Origin: Priapulus caudatus
Taxonomy: Eukaryota > Priapulida > Priapulimorpha > Priapulimorphida > Priapulidae
Reading direction: 5' to 3'
DNA: 25,714 nt
NCBI RefSeq assembly: GCF_000485595.1
Contig: NW_014577842.1
Location: 112,442 to 138,155 of the forward strand
Part shown: one piece after another, positions 1 through 10,274 of the stretch
How the letters are laid out: the number at the start of each line of letters is the position of its first letter
Position numbering within the stretch: position 1 is the first letter of the stretch
The notes under the pieces: model-generated
What the model saw: only the letters and a program-made list of their open reading frames with translations
The model's database searches: none
Told to the model about the DNA's origin: nothing
Made by a program: the position numbers and the translations under genes

Positions 1-300
1 AGAGAGAGAGAAGAGTAGAGTAGGGGTGGGGTGGGGTGGAGGAAGATAGAGGGAGGGGCAAGAAAAGAAGAAGGAACGAGGGTAAGAGGAAGAGAAAAGT
101 TCACTTAGCAAGAGCAAGAGCGTGCACGTGTGTTTGTGAGAGTGTGCACAAACATACTATTACCTACGTGTGCGCTTGCGAGTCCGTGTGAATGTATTAT
201 GTACCTACGGTGTGCGTATGTGCGCGTGCACATGTGTGAGAGCGCGCGTGTGTGCGTGTGGGCATACATGTGTTTCTACGAGCCAGGAGCACACATCTAA
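1..300. repeat. Low-complexity purine-rich then GT-rich tract
   Basis: Bases 1-100 are almost pure purine (AGAG and GGGGT runs) and 120-270 are rich in TGTG/GCGC dinucleotides. No gene or element end is seen. From 300 to 850 the sequence is AT-rich with a C-rich patch near 500-600 and holds nothing I recognise. Confidence 0.8.
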
Positions 301-850
301 CAGTGATAACTATGGGTGACACGGCGATTTATTTACACCACACGTGTTTTATAGTAATATTATTATTAATGGCAATGACAGGAGAACAAATATAATAATA
401 CAGAATTAGCACTTGTACAATATAACATATCGATCGAACATTGCATTGTGGAATACATGCATTCGCCTGCATGCAAAATTCGGCAGCCACGCGTGCATGC
501 CACACCCCACTATTCACCCCTCCCCCTGTCCTGCCCCGACCCCAATAACATCCCGGGTAGCACTGCAACAACCCCTCCCCTCCCCCTCCTGCCTTTCCCT
601 CAAGAGTCGAGACGTCCTCTAAATATAAAATCTACCGCCAAGTTCTTGATGATAAAGGAACGCGCAGCAAAATATCGCTTCCGACGAATTCCGATTCGAA
701 CAAATTCCAATTCCGGTGAATTCCGACTACGTTGAACTACACGCAGCGAGAGAATATCAACTGCCGACATTCAGATATTTTAAAGGAACATGGCGCTGAA
801 TTGTTGAAGACACCCACTGGTCTTCTTCTGCTAAAGGGATGTGGTACCCA

Positions 851-1796
851 TTTATTTGTTAAAGGTACATTGTAATTGGCTGCTTGTAAACTGTACAAAT
901 ACGTCTTGTGCAACTCTGCACTGAGAGTTCAATACTAGATTGCAACCAGCACCTTCTGCTACGATATACATACGCCGTCCACATACACTGCAGACACGCA
1001 ACCACCGCGCCCCGATCGAGTGCATATAAAAAGTTAGGCCTATCAAAGTTTACTAATTACATAAAAACCGCGCATTTTTTAATAATTTTTACATTTTCTA
1101 AAATTACCTAGGCTATTCCCCGCGCGACGGATATTTACAACGTACGCCCGCGCGCCCGCGTCAACGCACGAACGTTGGTCGCGTTCGGTCGGTACGATGT
1201 CGTCGGCACCATCGAACCACGCGAGCGAGCGAGCGAGCTCTTGTCTAAAGTGAAAGTTCTGCACACAAACGTCGCCGCCGCCGCCGCCGCAGCAGCTCCC
1301 CTGTAAACACACAGTAACGCACGGGCGACGGGTGGGTGGGAATCGTCATGTTGCGATCGTCGTCACAATGATGCGTCGCCGTGTGATAACTTGACGGCCG
1401 CGTGTGCAGCTCATACGTGTGCGTGATAACAAGTTCCATGTTAAAAACAATTTCGTCACTTCGTCACTTCGTCACCTCACTTCCTCACGCTGCTAGTTCG
1501 TAACGACGCGTCTGTATCCATGGCAACACTCCCACATCCGCTACGATAATCGTGCGAGCAGCTGACACAGATCACGTAACCACGACGACGAACGCGTCGC
1601 ACAATAACACTGCAGCCCCGTATCCACGACGACGAACATGTCGCACAATCACGCTGCAGCCCCGTATCCACGACGACGAACATGTCGCACAATCACGCTG
1701 CAGCCCCGTATCCACGACGACGAACAACTGGCTGCGTATATTGTCACAGGATCGTAGCTCAGTTGCCGCGCAGCCGTCTCGGCCGCCAGGGGGGCG
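851..1796 (-). other. TFDP: Probable DP 3' untranslated region with candidate poly(A) signal
   Basis: Sequence 3' of the DP stop codon on the minus strand. The first AATAAA is at 856-851, giving an untranslated region of about 0.95 kb; a second is at 333-328. The stretch holds a 44-bp triplicate, short GAGC and CGTCACTT runs, and an imperfect GCC/GCA triplet run near 1271-1292. No coding sequence is recognised. The length is inferred from the signal alone. Confidence 0.5.
1591..1722. repeat. 44-bp tandem repeat, three units
   Basis: Three units begin at 1591, 1635 and 1679. Units two and three are identical and unit one differs at a few bases. The unit contains TCGCACAAT and CCACGACGACG; the latter also occurs partly just before unit one. 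It lies about 75 bases 3' of the DP stop codon, in the probable 3' untranslated region. The short open frames through it on both strands are repeat shadows. Confidence 0.9.
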
Positions 1797-2008
1797 CTAC
1801 TGTATGTCGAGCACGGGCGTTTCCGATCGGCTAGACTCGCTGTCGCTATAGTCGTCGTCGTCATGGTCGCTGGGCGTGTCCGTGTCCGTGCGGGAAAAAG
1901 ACGATCCCTGTGAGAAGGAAGCATCCGCCGACAACGCCGTCGCCATGGCAACCTCCGCGTCCGCCGCCGCATCCTGCCCGCCGAGGCCGAACGCTCCGCC
2001 GGCGCCCC
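1797..2008 (-). CDS. TFDP: DP transcription factor, coding exon 4 (C-terminal acidic tail)
   Basis: This is the last coding exon of the DP gene, residues 447-515. The acceptor AG is at 2010-2009 on the minus strand. The first two bases complete the glycine codon left split by exon 3, so the phase agrees. The exon encodes a glycine/alanine stretch, then a serine-rich and strongly acidic tail (SDHDDDDYSDSES), and ends ETPVLDIQ with a TAG at 1799-1797. DP-1 and DP-2 proteins characteristically end in an acidic tail after the dimerisation domain, which supports assigning this exon although its sequence is low complexity. The acceptor overlaps one copy of the AGGGGGCGC motif. The splice is inferred from phase and signals; a transcript would confirm it. 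Confidence 0.85.
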
Positions 2009-2224
2009 CTGTTGTCAAGCCAGAGGGACCTACAGTCGGCGACAGATAGAGAGATGCCTGTCAGAGAATCACGTGGAGGGAAAACTATTGATCTCTTACT
2101 AACTCATTCATAATTTATCAAATACCATGCTTGGTAATTCATCTTCACGACGTAACATACTATCTAGAACTCTGCAAGAGTGCAAAAATGCTGCCGTCCG
2201 ACAGTACACTACACAGGATATTCA

Positions 2225-2477
2225 TAATATTACATACAGAAACGAGCACTCATGCACGCACATACGCACAGTACACATAATAATCGTATTATAACACACA
2301 CAATCACTACACACGCGAAAATCACAACATAACACACACACAGACAGCGAGTACACCACACATGACAATCATAATACAACATACACAGACGCACACACAC
2401 ATGCACTAATGAATATATACGTACACACATACACACACGCACCCACGCATATGCACACTCACATACACATACACACA
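2225..2477. repeat. Degenerate CA-rich tract
   Basis: CA/CGCA/TACA-rich low-complexity DNA in the last DP intron. The antisense 82-residue cysteine/valine-rich open frame is a product of the repeat, not a gene. Confidence 0.85.
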
Positions 2478-2765
2478 CAGGGTGCTAAAATTAACGGGAG
2501 TCCAGCTGTCCAGAGTCAAATACTCCCTGATTTACTGTCGGACTCCCTGATTTGACATACTAACTACTTCGTTCCAAAGCACGGCCTCGCGGAATTACCG
2601 TATTTTTCAGCTAATGTCCAAAGAAAATTTGGCAGACGTGCAACCGCATGAATCTTAAAAATAAGCCCATGCGTTATTGTTAATATCTTAAATTTTGAAC
2701 CTCAGACTGCAGACTGCCTCATTTTTCTGCGGACTCCCGTGTTCAAAAGTAAATTTCTAACCCTG
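2478..2765 (-). mobile_element. Non-autonomous inverted-repeat element with CAGGGT ends, copy A
   Basis: A 288-bp element lies in the DP intron. It begins CAGGGTGCTAAAATTAAC at 2478 and ends with the inverse of CAGGGTTAGAAATTTAC at 2765, so the ends are imperfect inverted repeats. It sits inside a CA tract, with near-identical 8-base flanks TACACACA and CACACACA, which is compatible with an 8-bp target duplication but not diagnostic in a CA repeat. A second copy lies inverted at 12605-12871, and internal sequence (GAATTACCGTAT against ATACGATAATTC) matches closely. CAGGG-type ends and 8-bp duplications suggest the hAT superfamily. No transposase is present. Confidence 0.75.
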
Positions 2766-2815
2766 CACACACACACACACACACACACACACGCGCACAC
2801 ACATGCGCACACACA
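2766..2815. repeat. CA/GT microsatellite next to a DP splice donor
   Basis: A (CA)n tract with GCGC interruptions sits directly intronic to the DP exon 3 donor (GTGAGT at 2821-2816). On the transcribed strand it reads as a GT repeat. The element at 2478-2765 has inserted into it, and CA-rich sequence continues on the other side from 2225 to 2477. Confidence 0.9.
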
Positions 2816-2821
2816 ACTCAC

Positions 2822-3965
2822 CGGCTGAGATCGAGGAGCACAGGCTTCCCATCTTGCCGTCGGCCATCTGCGAGACGTAGTGCGAGAGAGCGGCGGGCAC
2901 CATGGCGCGCGCGCGCCTCAGGTTGTCCGGGGTCACCTGCGCGCGGTCCAGGCCGAGCGCCATGTTCATTCGCTTCAGCACCTCGATGTCGTCGTGGATC
3001 TCGAACGTGTTGTCGAAGTTGAACAAATACTCGTACTTGTCGTTCGAAATCGAACAGTCGATCACCGTCCGCTTGCCCGTGCTGACGACGATGAACGGCA
3101 GGTAGATGGCGCTGTTGGGCGGCGGCAGGGCGCCGGCGGCGTGCTCCGACGCCGCGTTCTGAGCGACAAGGTTCTTGAAGGCCACCTGCTGGACGATCAG
3201 CTCCTGCAGCTGTTGGTTCTTGTAGCGGATTCGCTCGGTCCGCCTCTGTTTCTCCACGTCCAGATTGCTGCATTCCTGCGCCGAATTCGTCGGTAAGCCG
3301 AGCCACTTGATCTCCTTCTTCTCCTTCGAGATTATGTTCATCGCCATGAGTACATTGAGGGCATCGTAGACACGTCGACGGATGTTCTTCTGGTCGTACG
3401 CCTGGTCGGTCGGCGACATCGACCGGTGCGGGTCGCTGAATTCGGCCACCAGCTCGTCCGCTACCTCGTTGTACGACGTCGTGCCCTTGCGCTGAACCTT
3501 CTCGCAGACCTTCATCGAGAAGTGGCGCAGGCCCTTGCCGCCCTTGTCCGACTTCTTGCCGCGCTTGCCGCCGTCCGAGTAGTCCGGGTCGTGGAACTCG
3601 AGCGAGCGTTTGCGGATGAGGCTCGGGAACGCGGACGGAGACTCGACGGCGGCTGCCGGCGTCGACGGCGACGCCGGGAACCCCGCGGGCCACGTCGCCG
3701 CGCCCCCGCGCTGCGGCGTGCCGAGGATCATCGGAGAAGAGTTCTGCGGCTGCAGCGTGCGCACGTCGGCGACGCGCAGCGACGGCGACCGCAAGACGGC
3801 GCCGGCGGAGCGTGCGGGAACCAGGGGGCGCTGCTGCTGCTGCTTCGGCGGGCTTGCGAACGCGGCTTCGGACGTGAGCTGGCCGCTCGGGTCGACGATG
3901 CCGGCTTCCTTAGCGATGGGAAGAAGGCCGGAGTCTGTGTAGTACCTGATCATGTCATCGTTCAC
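2822..3965 (-). CDS. TFDP: DP transcription factor, coding exon 3 (DNA-binding and E2F-dimerisation domains)
   Basis: This exon carries nearly all of DP, the obligate heterodimer partner of E2F in the nucleus. It spans residues 65-446. The stretch from [19 protein letters not shown] (about 208) to [16 protein letters not shown] (about 296) is the winged-helix DNA-binding domain. It contains the RRRVYD recognition helix and the DEF box ([20 protein letters not shown]), nearly identical to vertebrate DP-1. A coiled-coil segment (about 297-335) and the DP domain ([22 protein letters not shown], about 345-430) follow, and these pair with E2F. Upstream are the [11 protein letters not shown] motif and a basic patch (KRGKK). 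The acceptor is at 3967-3966 (TTTTGGCAG) and the donor GTGAGT at 2821-2816. Identification is essentially certain. Confidence 0.97.
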
Positions 3966-4237
3966 CTGCCAAAAGACAATGCGAGAGCGTGACATTATGG
4001 CTAACAGCAGGCTGCGGGCACTCAAGGCCAGCCATCGCTTTAGGATTTCCCCCCGGGAGTTGAAAGGGTTAGTTTTCCGGTACATCAACTGCGTGCGCCC
4101 AAGTCAAGCCATCGCTCTGGGATTTCTCCCCATAGCGGAAAGTCATAAAGAGCATAAATCGAATGTAAAACGACGTAACGCTGTCCCCCCTTTCCGGCTC
4201 CCCCTCACCACTGCCACGCCCAGTGAACAAAACTTAC

Positions 4238-4325
4238 CAGGGAAGTGCGGCTTGATAGCTTCACAGTTCCGGGAATGGTGGCCATCGCGATGCTGCGTGC
4301 CGGTGACGAGGTTATCACCACCGTC
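4238..4325 (-). CDS. TFDP: DP transcription factor, coding exon 2
   Basis: This 88-bp exon encodes residues 36-64 and supplies one base to residue 35. It reads TVVITSSPARSIAMATIPGT and then VKLSSRTSL, which joins [16 protein letters not shown] in exon 3. Support is structural: an acceptor CTCGTTAG before 4325, a strong donor GTAAGT at 4237-4232, phase 0 into exon 3, and a one-base start that fits the two bases left over by exon 1. The amino acid sequence is a poorly conserved N-terminal linker, so homology alone would not find it. The internal ATG (MATIPGT) could serve as an alternative start. Confidence 0.77.
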
Positions 4326-4600
4326 CTAACGAGAAACATCGCAGCAAGTTAGGCACGCAAACGATGACGAGAAAGCTTATAATACAGTATATATATAGTC
4401 TCGGGCATCATTGTGTGCGATATGAGAGAGAACATAGTTGGTTGCCAGTTACCGAGTCCTGAACAAGAGGCACGTTTCTCCCCCAGCAAAATAATTCCTA
4501 AGTGCACAGAGCGAGATACAGAAATGAAAGTTACGACATAAATATCACTGCAATATGGCAAGGCATCTTCGCAGTGGACGAGTCGCACTGATGCACGTAC

Positions 4601-4757
4601 ACACTCCTTCACCACCAGGTCGTTCTTGTCACGTCAACGCTAAGACACGACCAAGAACACGCACGCACGCGCGCACTCACGTATGCACGCACCCATGCAC
4701 GCACACTCCTTCACCACCAAGTCGTTCTTGACATGTCAACGCTAAGACACGACCAAC
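4601..4757. repeat. 102-bp tandem duplication in DP intron 1
   Basis: The sequence starting ACACTCCTTCACCACCA at 4601 recurs at 4703, followed in both copies by GTCGTTCTTG and CAACGCTAAGACACGACCA. The spacer between them is CACG/CACA-rich. The rest of intron 1 (4326-5081) is unremarkable AT-rich and CA-rich DNA. Confidence 0.85.
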
Positions 4758-5081
4758 CACACACCCACACACATGCGTGCACTCATGCACACATGCATGT
4801 ACACGCACGCACTCATGCACGTCAGGTTTTTTAATCTGCCGCGTACTTTGGGTTGTACACCACATATTTTAAAGTGTTTTGCCCTGCAACCTACGAGTGC
4901 TTAACTAACATGAGGCCTTAAATTGGACCTCACCTTATCTCTCCTGATGTTTTCAATCACAGACCTAATACTCTCAAAGCAAAAATATTTTGTAAAAACC
5001 CGTGCATACATCATCACGATAACACCAATGATGGATAGTGAGCAGTGAACGCGGACGTGTGATGATGATGATGTCAATTAC

Positions 5082-5185
5082 CTTCCTGTATGTGCAACGC
5101 CGGTCGAAACATCGGCGGGAACACTAGTCACTGTTCCGGACTCATCCACCCACAAATGAGAGACAGGAACCGAGTGCTGTGCCAT
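5082..5185 (-). CDS. TFDP: DP transcription factor, coding exon 1 with start codon
   Basis: The exon opens with ATG at 5185 in a strong Kozak context (AGA before, G after). It encodes MAQHSVPVSHLWVDESGTVT and continues to residue 34, leaving two bases that complete an arginine with exon 2. The donor is GTAATT at 5081-5076. The four DP exons total 1548 bases, exactly 516 codons including the stop. A good acceptor (TTTGTCTGCAG) ends at 5270, so the transcribed exon probably runs from 5269 with an 84-base 5' untranslated part, which would place the true first exon and promoter further right. No in-frame stop was seen in the 29 bases before the ATG. Confidence 0.75.
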
Positions 5186-5382
5186 TCTATCTGTCTGCGT
5201 CACCGCCACAGATGCTGCTCTCCGCATCCACTCCAGCGATTGTGCTCAGCAACACGGGGAATGAGAAACCTGCAGACAAACGCAAATCACGTCGGTGGTG
5301 TTGGGAAATACGAGATAATCAGGCTTGCCGATGTAGAGTCTAGAGATCCCATTTAGGAGCAGATAACGTGAAGACCACATGG

Positions 5383-5974
5383 CAGGGCTCGAATTAAGCG
5401 ACGAGAAGGGCAAGGCAATTTTTGTAGGGCATGTCAGAAATCGCCTTGAATTTTCTCTAAAATGGAAGGGCACAGAGGCAATTTTAAAAGGCACCAAGGC
5501 AACTCTCAAAATTTGAGAAGGGCACAAAGGCACTTTTGTAAAATAAAGGAAAACTCATAACAAATTAGTACATCAACATCGTCTTGCTTTTAATGTACAA
5601 AACAATATGCCCCCATGTAAGCTTACACCGTAACACTGACCCCTGTACCCCCCTCTGCTAATAGAAGTACAGTAACAAGAAATTTTACATGCCCGCTATC
5701 AGGAGCGAATAATTATCCGATGCTGTTATTATTCCCTCCTGCGACTATCGGTTTTAAGCTCATCATTGCAACTACAGCACGCACGCGCACGTGTTATGTT
5801 GACTCGACTAAAAACGAAACTAGGGCAGTAGATTAAAGGGCACCGACGGCAATTACACAAAAGGGCAAGGCAGGTGACTGCCGTCGGTCGGGTTGGATTT
5901 TCAGGGGCAGTACGGCGATTGATGGGGGCATCGACGGCAATTGCCGTCGGTGCCGTCGGTTAATTCGAGCCCTG
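5383..5974. mobile_element. hAT-like non-autonomous inverted-repeat element
   Basis: A 592-bp element has perfect 15-base terminal inverted repeats, CAGGGCTCGAATTAA at 5383-5397 and its complement at 5960-5974. Flanking octamers are CCACATGG and CCACAGAG (6 of 8 identical), fitting an aged 8-bp duplication typical of hAT. The interior carries repeated GGGCA..GGCAATT motifs near both ends (5405-5535 and 5822-5960), so subterminal repeats are likely. There is no transposase frame. It lies just upstream of the DP start region. Confidence 0.78.
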
Positions 5975-7080
5975 CCACAGAGTCATTCCGCCTTTCTTTC
6001 CTTTCCTAGCATTTACTGTCAACACTGTACTAGATTCTTCTGCGACTACTCCTGTACATCGTAAATACTGACAGCAAGGTGCAAATGCATGTTGCGTGTA
6101 AAAGATATTAAAGCATCTATTGCGAGAATTTTCCAGTGTTTTTCCCACTTTCATGATACCTACCGTTATTGCTTGAGTAACAGCAATTGTCTAGAGTAAT
6201 GATAAAATGTCTTAGAACCTTCGTATTCACCAAATCCAATGAAATCATGCACGATTACAATTTTGCGTTCTGTTTCTGTTTACAGTTGCCATCTCTCGAA
6301 TTTTCTCGCGGTAGCGCGAGACATCTATCACGGTGCAGCAATGCATACCACGCACCGTAGAAATCAGGTCAGAGTGTAAACACAGACATTCATACTAGCG
6401 TAACAGCAGTGTAGTACTAATGCCATGTAAAGTCTGTTATTAGAGAAGCTTGTGGATTGCCAATCAGATAGTAACACGGGAATGACAATGACATAAAGTG
6501 CTCTGAATTATTGACATAAAAACTCAATAATATTTACCAAACAGAATTGCACGTCCTTTTGTTTTAATTATGTTCGCTTGTTTGAGACGCCATTTGTGAT
6601 TTTTGTTGAGTCGTGACACGATAAAATTTATTGCTGGTATGATGTGGTTAAATCAATTTTTCTATGCTATAACTGCATAAAATCTTGGTGTTTTGAATGT
6701 TGGTATAATCAGTGATATTTCCACTATCAGGTGAGACTATATTCAGCTATATTTCGTTTTCCTGAGCAAAAAAACTCGCAATACACGCTTTAAGTACCGG
6801 TACTGATGTAGTTTTTCTGTGTTCACCCACGCAACAGTTATACTATGATAATGAACCACTGACAAATATGCCTATTCCATATGTTGTCACCTGCATGCGA
6901 ATATAGGAAACTGCGGCAGAGAAAGGTGGGGTTTCACTGAACACAAACTAGACTTGGAAACGTCTTTTTTTATCGCAACAGCATCTGGATCTGGATAGTT
7001 TACTGCGTAGCCCACGGTTACGTGCATAATAACGCAGGGACATTCCGTAAGGAATAAACGTCCAGGGCTATAGCTAGCCA
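5975..7080. other. Intergenic or 5' untranslated DNA without recognisable genes
   Basis: AT-rich unique-looking sequence. The only structured item is a short perfect stem, CTCGCG-GTAG-CGCGAG, at 6305-6320. No long open frame, RNA gene or element end is recognised. Confidence 0.6.
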
Positions 7081-7430
7081 TGGGGTGTGACCTAATGGAG
7101 CATTAGCCTAGCTTGGGTAAAGCCAGGTAGTTAGCCTTTTAGCCGAATGGCACTGAGGGTGGTGACAGCCAGTTGTTTTTTTGCGCCATCAGTGGTTCTT
7201 TTACGTCCCCATTGGCCTTAGTATTACTATTACTGGAGACGGGACCGCCATTTTACGTGTAACGTGGGCACCCGAGCCACGGGAGATTCACAGTCTGCAA
7301 TGTTGAGAGCCAGGTTTTTACACCTTGAGAAAATCACTGCCCCGGCCGGGTTTGAACTCACAGCCTTCAGTGGACAGTATACCACGTGGCCTTACCACTG
7401 GCACTGGGCCACGAAGGCCGCCGTAGCATG
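7075..7430 (-). mobile_element. tRNA-derived SINE-like element
   Basis: Read on the minus strand the region starts with a tRNA-like head: an A-box-like TGGCCCAGTGCC near 7412, and a B box GTGAGTTCAAACCC at 7361-7348, about 50 bases further on, as in RNA polymerase III promoters. An unrelated body extends to about 7075. The head does not fold into a clear intact tRNA, so a SINE is favoured over a tRNA gene. The ends are approximate because no tail repeat or target duplication could be defined. Confidence 0.6.
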
Positions 7431-7919
7431 ATATTATTAGAACTACGGATTTCCGCGTCACGCTAACTGATAGTGGACAAACGAAGACCCATATTGAGTC
7501 ACTAAATGTATTAGCATCACGCCATCAGTAAAGGTGACGCCGATTGCTGAACTCCCAGGCAAGAATTAAATCAACCCTTGTCGAACTAGGGCCTACGTCC
7601 TAAGCACCTTCGAGACAAGACAAGTACATGTCGCTCTCCAAAGTATTTACCAATATTTTTACTTTTCAACTACTTAAAGTGAAATAGTAAAGTACCATCC
7701 TTCTAAAGAAGCTGTCAACGACACCTTCCGATCACGATTTCACTTATATTTAGTCGAATCTTCGTTTCGACTGATTGAAAATGGTGGACAAAGACAGCTT
7801 TGCATGCTCATCTGTCACTAACGCTGTTCACTTTGAACCGGTGCGGCAAGTACTATGCGATAGAGACGCACTTTCCGAGTGGCAGCACCGTCCAAATAGT
7901 AAATAATCGCCTGCTAGAA
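7431..7919. other. Intergenic DNA, no feature seen
   Basis: AT-rich sequence without long open frames, repeats or element ends that I can recognise. Confidence 0.55.
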
Positions 7920-7971
7920 CCACAGAAATAGAATAGAATATTCTATCTATTCTTATATTCTATTTCTGTGG
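7920..7971. repeat. Perfect 15-base inverted repeat (hairpin)
   Basis: CCACAGAAATAGAAT at 7920-7934 is exactly complementary to 7957-7971. The 22-base loop contains a second small palindrome (AGAATATTCT). It may be the remnant ends of a small foldback element; no target duplication was seen. Confidence 0.85.
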
Positions 7972-7995
7972 CTACAACTGAACTGCTTGTACAAT

Positions 7996-8019
7996 ATACA
8001 AACACATATGTGTTTGTAT
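7996..8019. repeat. Perfect 24-bp palindrome
   Basis: The sequence centred on CACATATGTG reads identically on both strands across 7996-8019. It begins 24 bases after the hairpin at 7920-7971. Confidence 0.9.
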
Positions 8020-8539
8020 CTTTGATGATCCCCATATTGTGCCGTCTCTTGCCGCTATCTTGAATGTGAAAACAAATAGATAGGGGAGCAAAGGGAATGG
8101 AACTATTATGATGTGACGATTATGCACTATATTTTTCAAGAATGGTGATAGTTTTTTTTTTGCTATAAAGCAAGATCCTAAATAAAGACGGGTTGTATGT
8201 TTGCCTATAAACGCCCAGTTGAAAAACCCCGCCGAAAGAATACCAGCATTCATAACTTCATTTAGAGACTTGATGTTTGCTCCCACCTCGTGGTGTCATT
8301 TGGATCCTTGATATTTCGTCCTTGACTTACCACCAAGTGGTTCCAGTTTTGGAGATGGCATAATTAAATGTCCTGCAAATATAATCTATTGATTCCATCG
8401 AAAAAAAACTTTTAGACGACTCTAGACTATCGGCGCACGCTGGCTTGGATGAACTCATGATAGTATATAGGCTTATGCCCCGGGCTATGGCAACGCGCAG
8501 CGGCACACGAACGTACATGCACCTAACTAATATATACGG

Positions 8540-8757
8540 ACACATATACTCGCTCACGTGCACACACGCGCGCACACACACTCACACACCCACAAACGCG
8601 CGCGTACGCACGAACGAGCACGCACGCACGTGCACAGAAATGCGTGCGCGCACGCACGTTTTTACCCACAAGACGACCATATCACACACACCACACCAGC
8701 ACATCACACACACAACACACACACACACAACACACACAACACACACACACAACACAC

Positions 8758-8817
<60 letters not shown>

Positions 8818-8830
8818 TACATACATGTAT
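8540..8830. repeat. Long CA microsatellite with CGCA-rich lead
   Basis: Imperfect CACG/CACA sequence grades into a nearly pure (CA)n run at about 8765-8812, then TACA repeats. Threonine/histidine and cysteine/valine frames over it are repeat shadows. From 8020 to 8540 and 8830 to 9040 I see no genes. Confidence 0.95.
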
Positions 8831-9044
8831 ACATACAACATATATAATGTTGTATTTAGGTTCAGGGAGTAGCGAATAATATCCAGGTAAAGGTAAATCG
8901 GGTTTTCAAAATTTAAAGTGCATATGACAGAATGCTTCACATTCAAATTTTCATTTAGACAGTTTCAAAACTTGAGCTGGTAAGATGTCCCAATTTTAAA
9001 GCATTGTGTGGGAATCGAGAATTTGTAAAGAAGCCTGCACAGGC

Positions 9045-9645
9045 TATACTGAAGTTTTTTTCTTGTATCTATTTTTTCTTCATGTTGCATATATGCACTG
9101 CTTTGTACTGTATCACTCAAAATTACCATTTTAACTGCCCAACACTATTGCACTTTTCAATACGTTTATATCTATACAAATGTGAGTGTGTGCGAAATAT
9201 GTTATGGTTGTAATGTGGATATAATGGTGTACGAACCGAGTGTCGAAATGATGTGCTAAAAGGGTACTACTTGTACAAAATTTGATGAAGTTTTTTTTGT
9301 GTGTATTTAGTTTTTCTTCATGTTGTTCTGCACTGCTTTGTACTGTATTCACTCAGGAAACATCATTTCTACCTGCTAAACATTTACCGTAATCACTTTA
9401 CTTGTACAGAATATGCTGAAGTTTTTTTCTCGTGTTTATTTTTTCTTCATTGTATATAGCACGTACTGTTTTGTATTGTATCACTCAGAAAGCTTCTATT
9501 TTTTATTTTTTTTATTTAACTGCTCAACACTTACCTTAATCACTTTACTTGTACATAATATGCTGAAGTTTTTTTTTGTATACATTTTTTCTTCATGCTG
9601 TATATCAACGTTTTGTACTGTATCACTGTATCACTCAGAAATTTT
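9045..9645. repeat. Four diverged tandem units (CTGAAGT-T-rich family)
   Basis: Units begin near 9049, 9285, 9414 and 9561 with TGAAGTTTTTTT, followed by TTTTTCTTCAT, then TTTTGTA[CT]TGTAT and CACTCA, and in several copies AATCACTTTACTTGTACA. Spacing varies from about 130 to 235 bases. Hydrophobic open frames here come from T-rich composition. Confidence 0.75.
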
Positions 9646-9714
9646 GGGGATCGTGGGTATATTTGCTATAGTTTATAGTATGTACAATGTTATGTTGGAC
9701 CACAATGGAAATAA

Positions 9715-10120
9715 GTGTGTTAGCCACACTTTTTGTGTTTTCATCCTCGATAATCTTCTAGCTGCATTTTTTATATTTATGCTGTTATCGATGTAATGTA
9801 TGCTTTGTTAATTATCGAAATAAATAAATTCAAAATCTAAATAATAGTTTCAAGGATAAAGTTTTAACATTGTAATCGTGAAGGAAAATGGGAGTTTTAT
9901 ATCGCTAGTGTACAAATGCGTGTTTCTATGCTGTATTACAAAGTAAGATCGACTTGGCAAATTCAGCATTAATAATTGTCGTCAGTAGAATGCAAATTAA
10001 GGACCGTGGTGTAAATAGTAATACGTGTGTTTGTCATACTTTTTGTGTATTTATCTTTAGCAGCTACCTAGCTGCATATATTTTATTTATGTACACATTG
10101 TTTGTAATGTATGCTTTGAT
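9715..10120. repeat. Diverged direct duplication about 300 bases apart
   Basis: The block with CACACTTTTTGTGTTTTCATC, AGCTGCAT and GTAATGTATGCTTTG (about 9722-9812) recurs with changes at about 10028-10120. It is probably one tandem unit of an old repeat; its function is unknown. Confidence 0.65.
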
Positions 10121-10254
10121 AATTATTGATAGCTATGACTGCGACCATATTTATACGTGCATACTATATGTATGCATGTTTTTCTATGGCTGCGACAAAC
10201 CTCAGCGACAAACGACATGGTCGTGGCTTCGGCGGCGGCGCCGATGACGACAGT

Positions 10255-10274
10255 TCTCGCGAGATATCTCGCGA
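10255..10274. promoter_or_regulatory. TCTCGCGAGA promoter-type palindrome
   Basis: TCTCGCGAGA at 10255-10264 is followed by TATCTCGCGA; bases 10257-10274 form a perfect 18-bp palindrome. TCTCGCGAGA is an established core element of many CpG-rich, often bidirectional promoters. It follows a GGC-rich patch (10229-10243) and lies 0.7 kb upstream of the MBD start codon, so it is a candidate promoter for that gene and possibly for the outer 5' end of DP. No transcription start can be seen. Confidence 0.45.

Noticed and set aside
7340-7430. A functional tRNA gene on the minus strand
   Set aside because: The A and B boxes are recognisable, but acceptor and anticodon stems do not pair convincingly and the sequence continues into a SINE-like body.
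8540-8830. CRISPR-like array from repeated short units
   Set aside because: It is a simple CA microsatellite without spacers, in an animal genome.
8445-8879. Threonine/histidine-rich open frames over the CA tract
   Set aside because: They are pure products of a CA microsatellite.
10195-10225. Minus-strand ATG with donor-like GAG/GTTTGT as a first coding exon of DP (MSFVAE)
   Set aside because: Its phase does not fit DP exon 2, and the exon at 5185-5082 provides a complete in-phase start; it might at most be untranslated.
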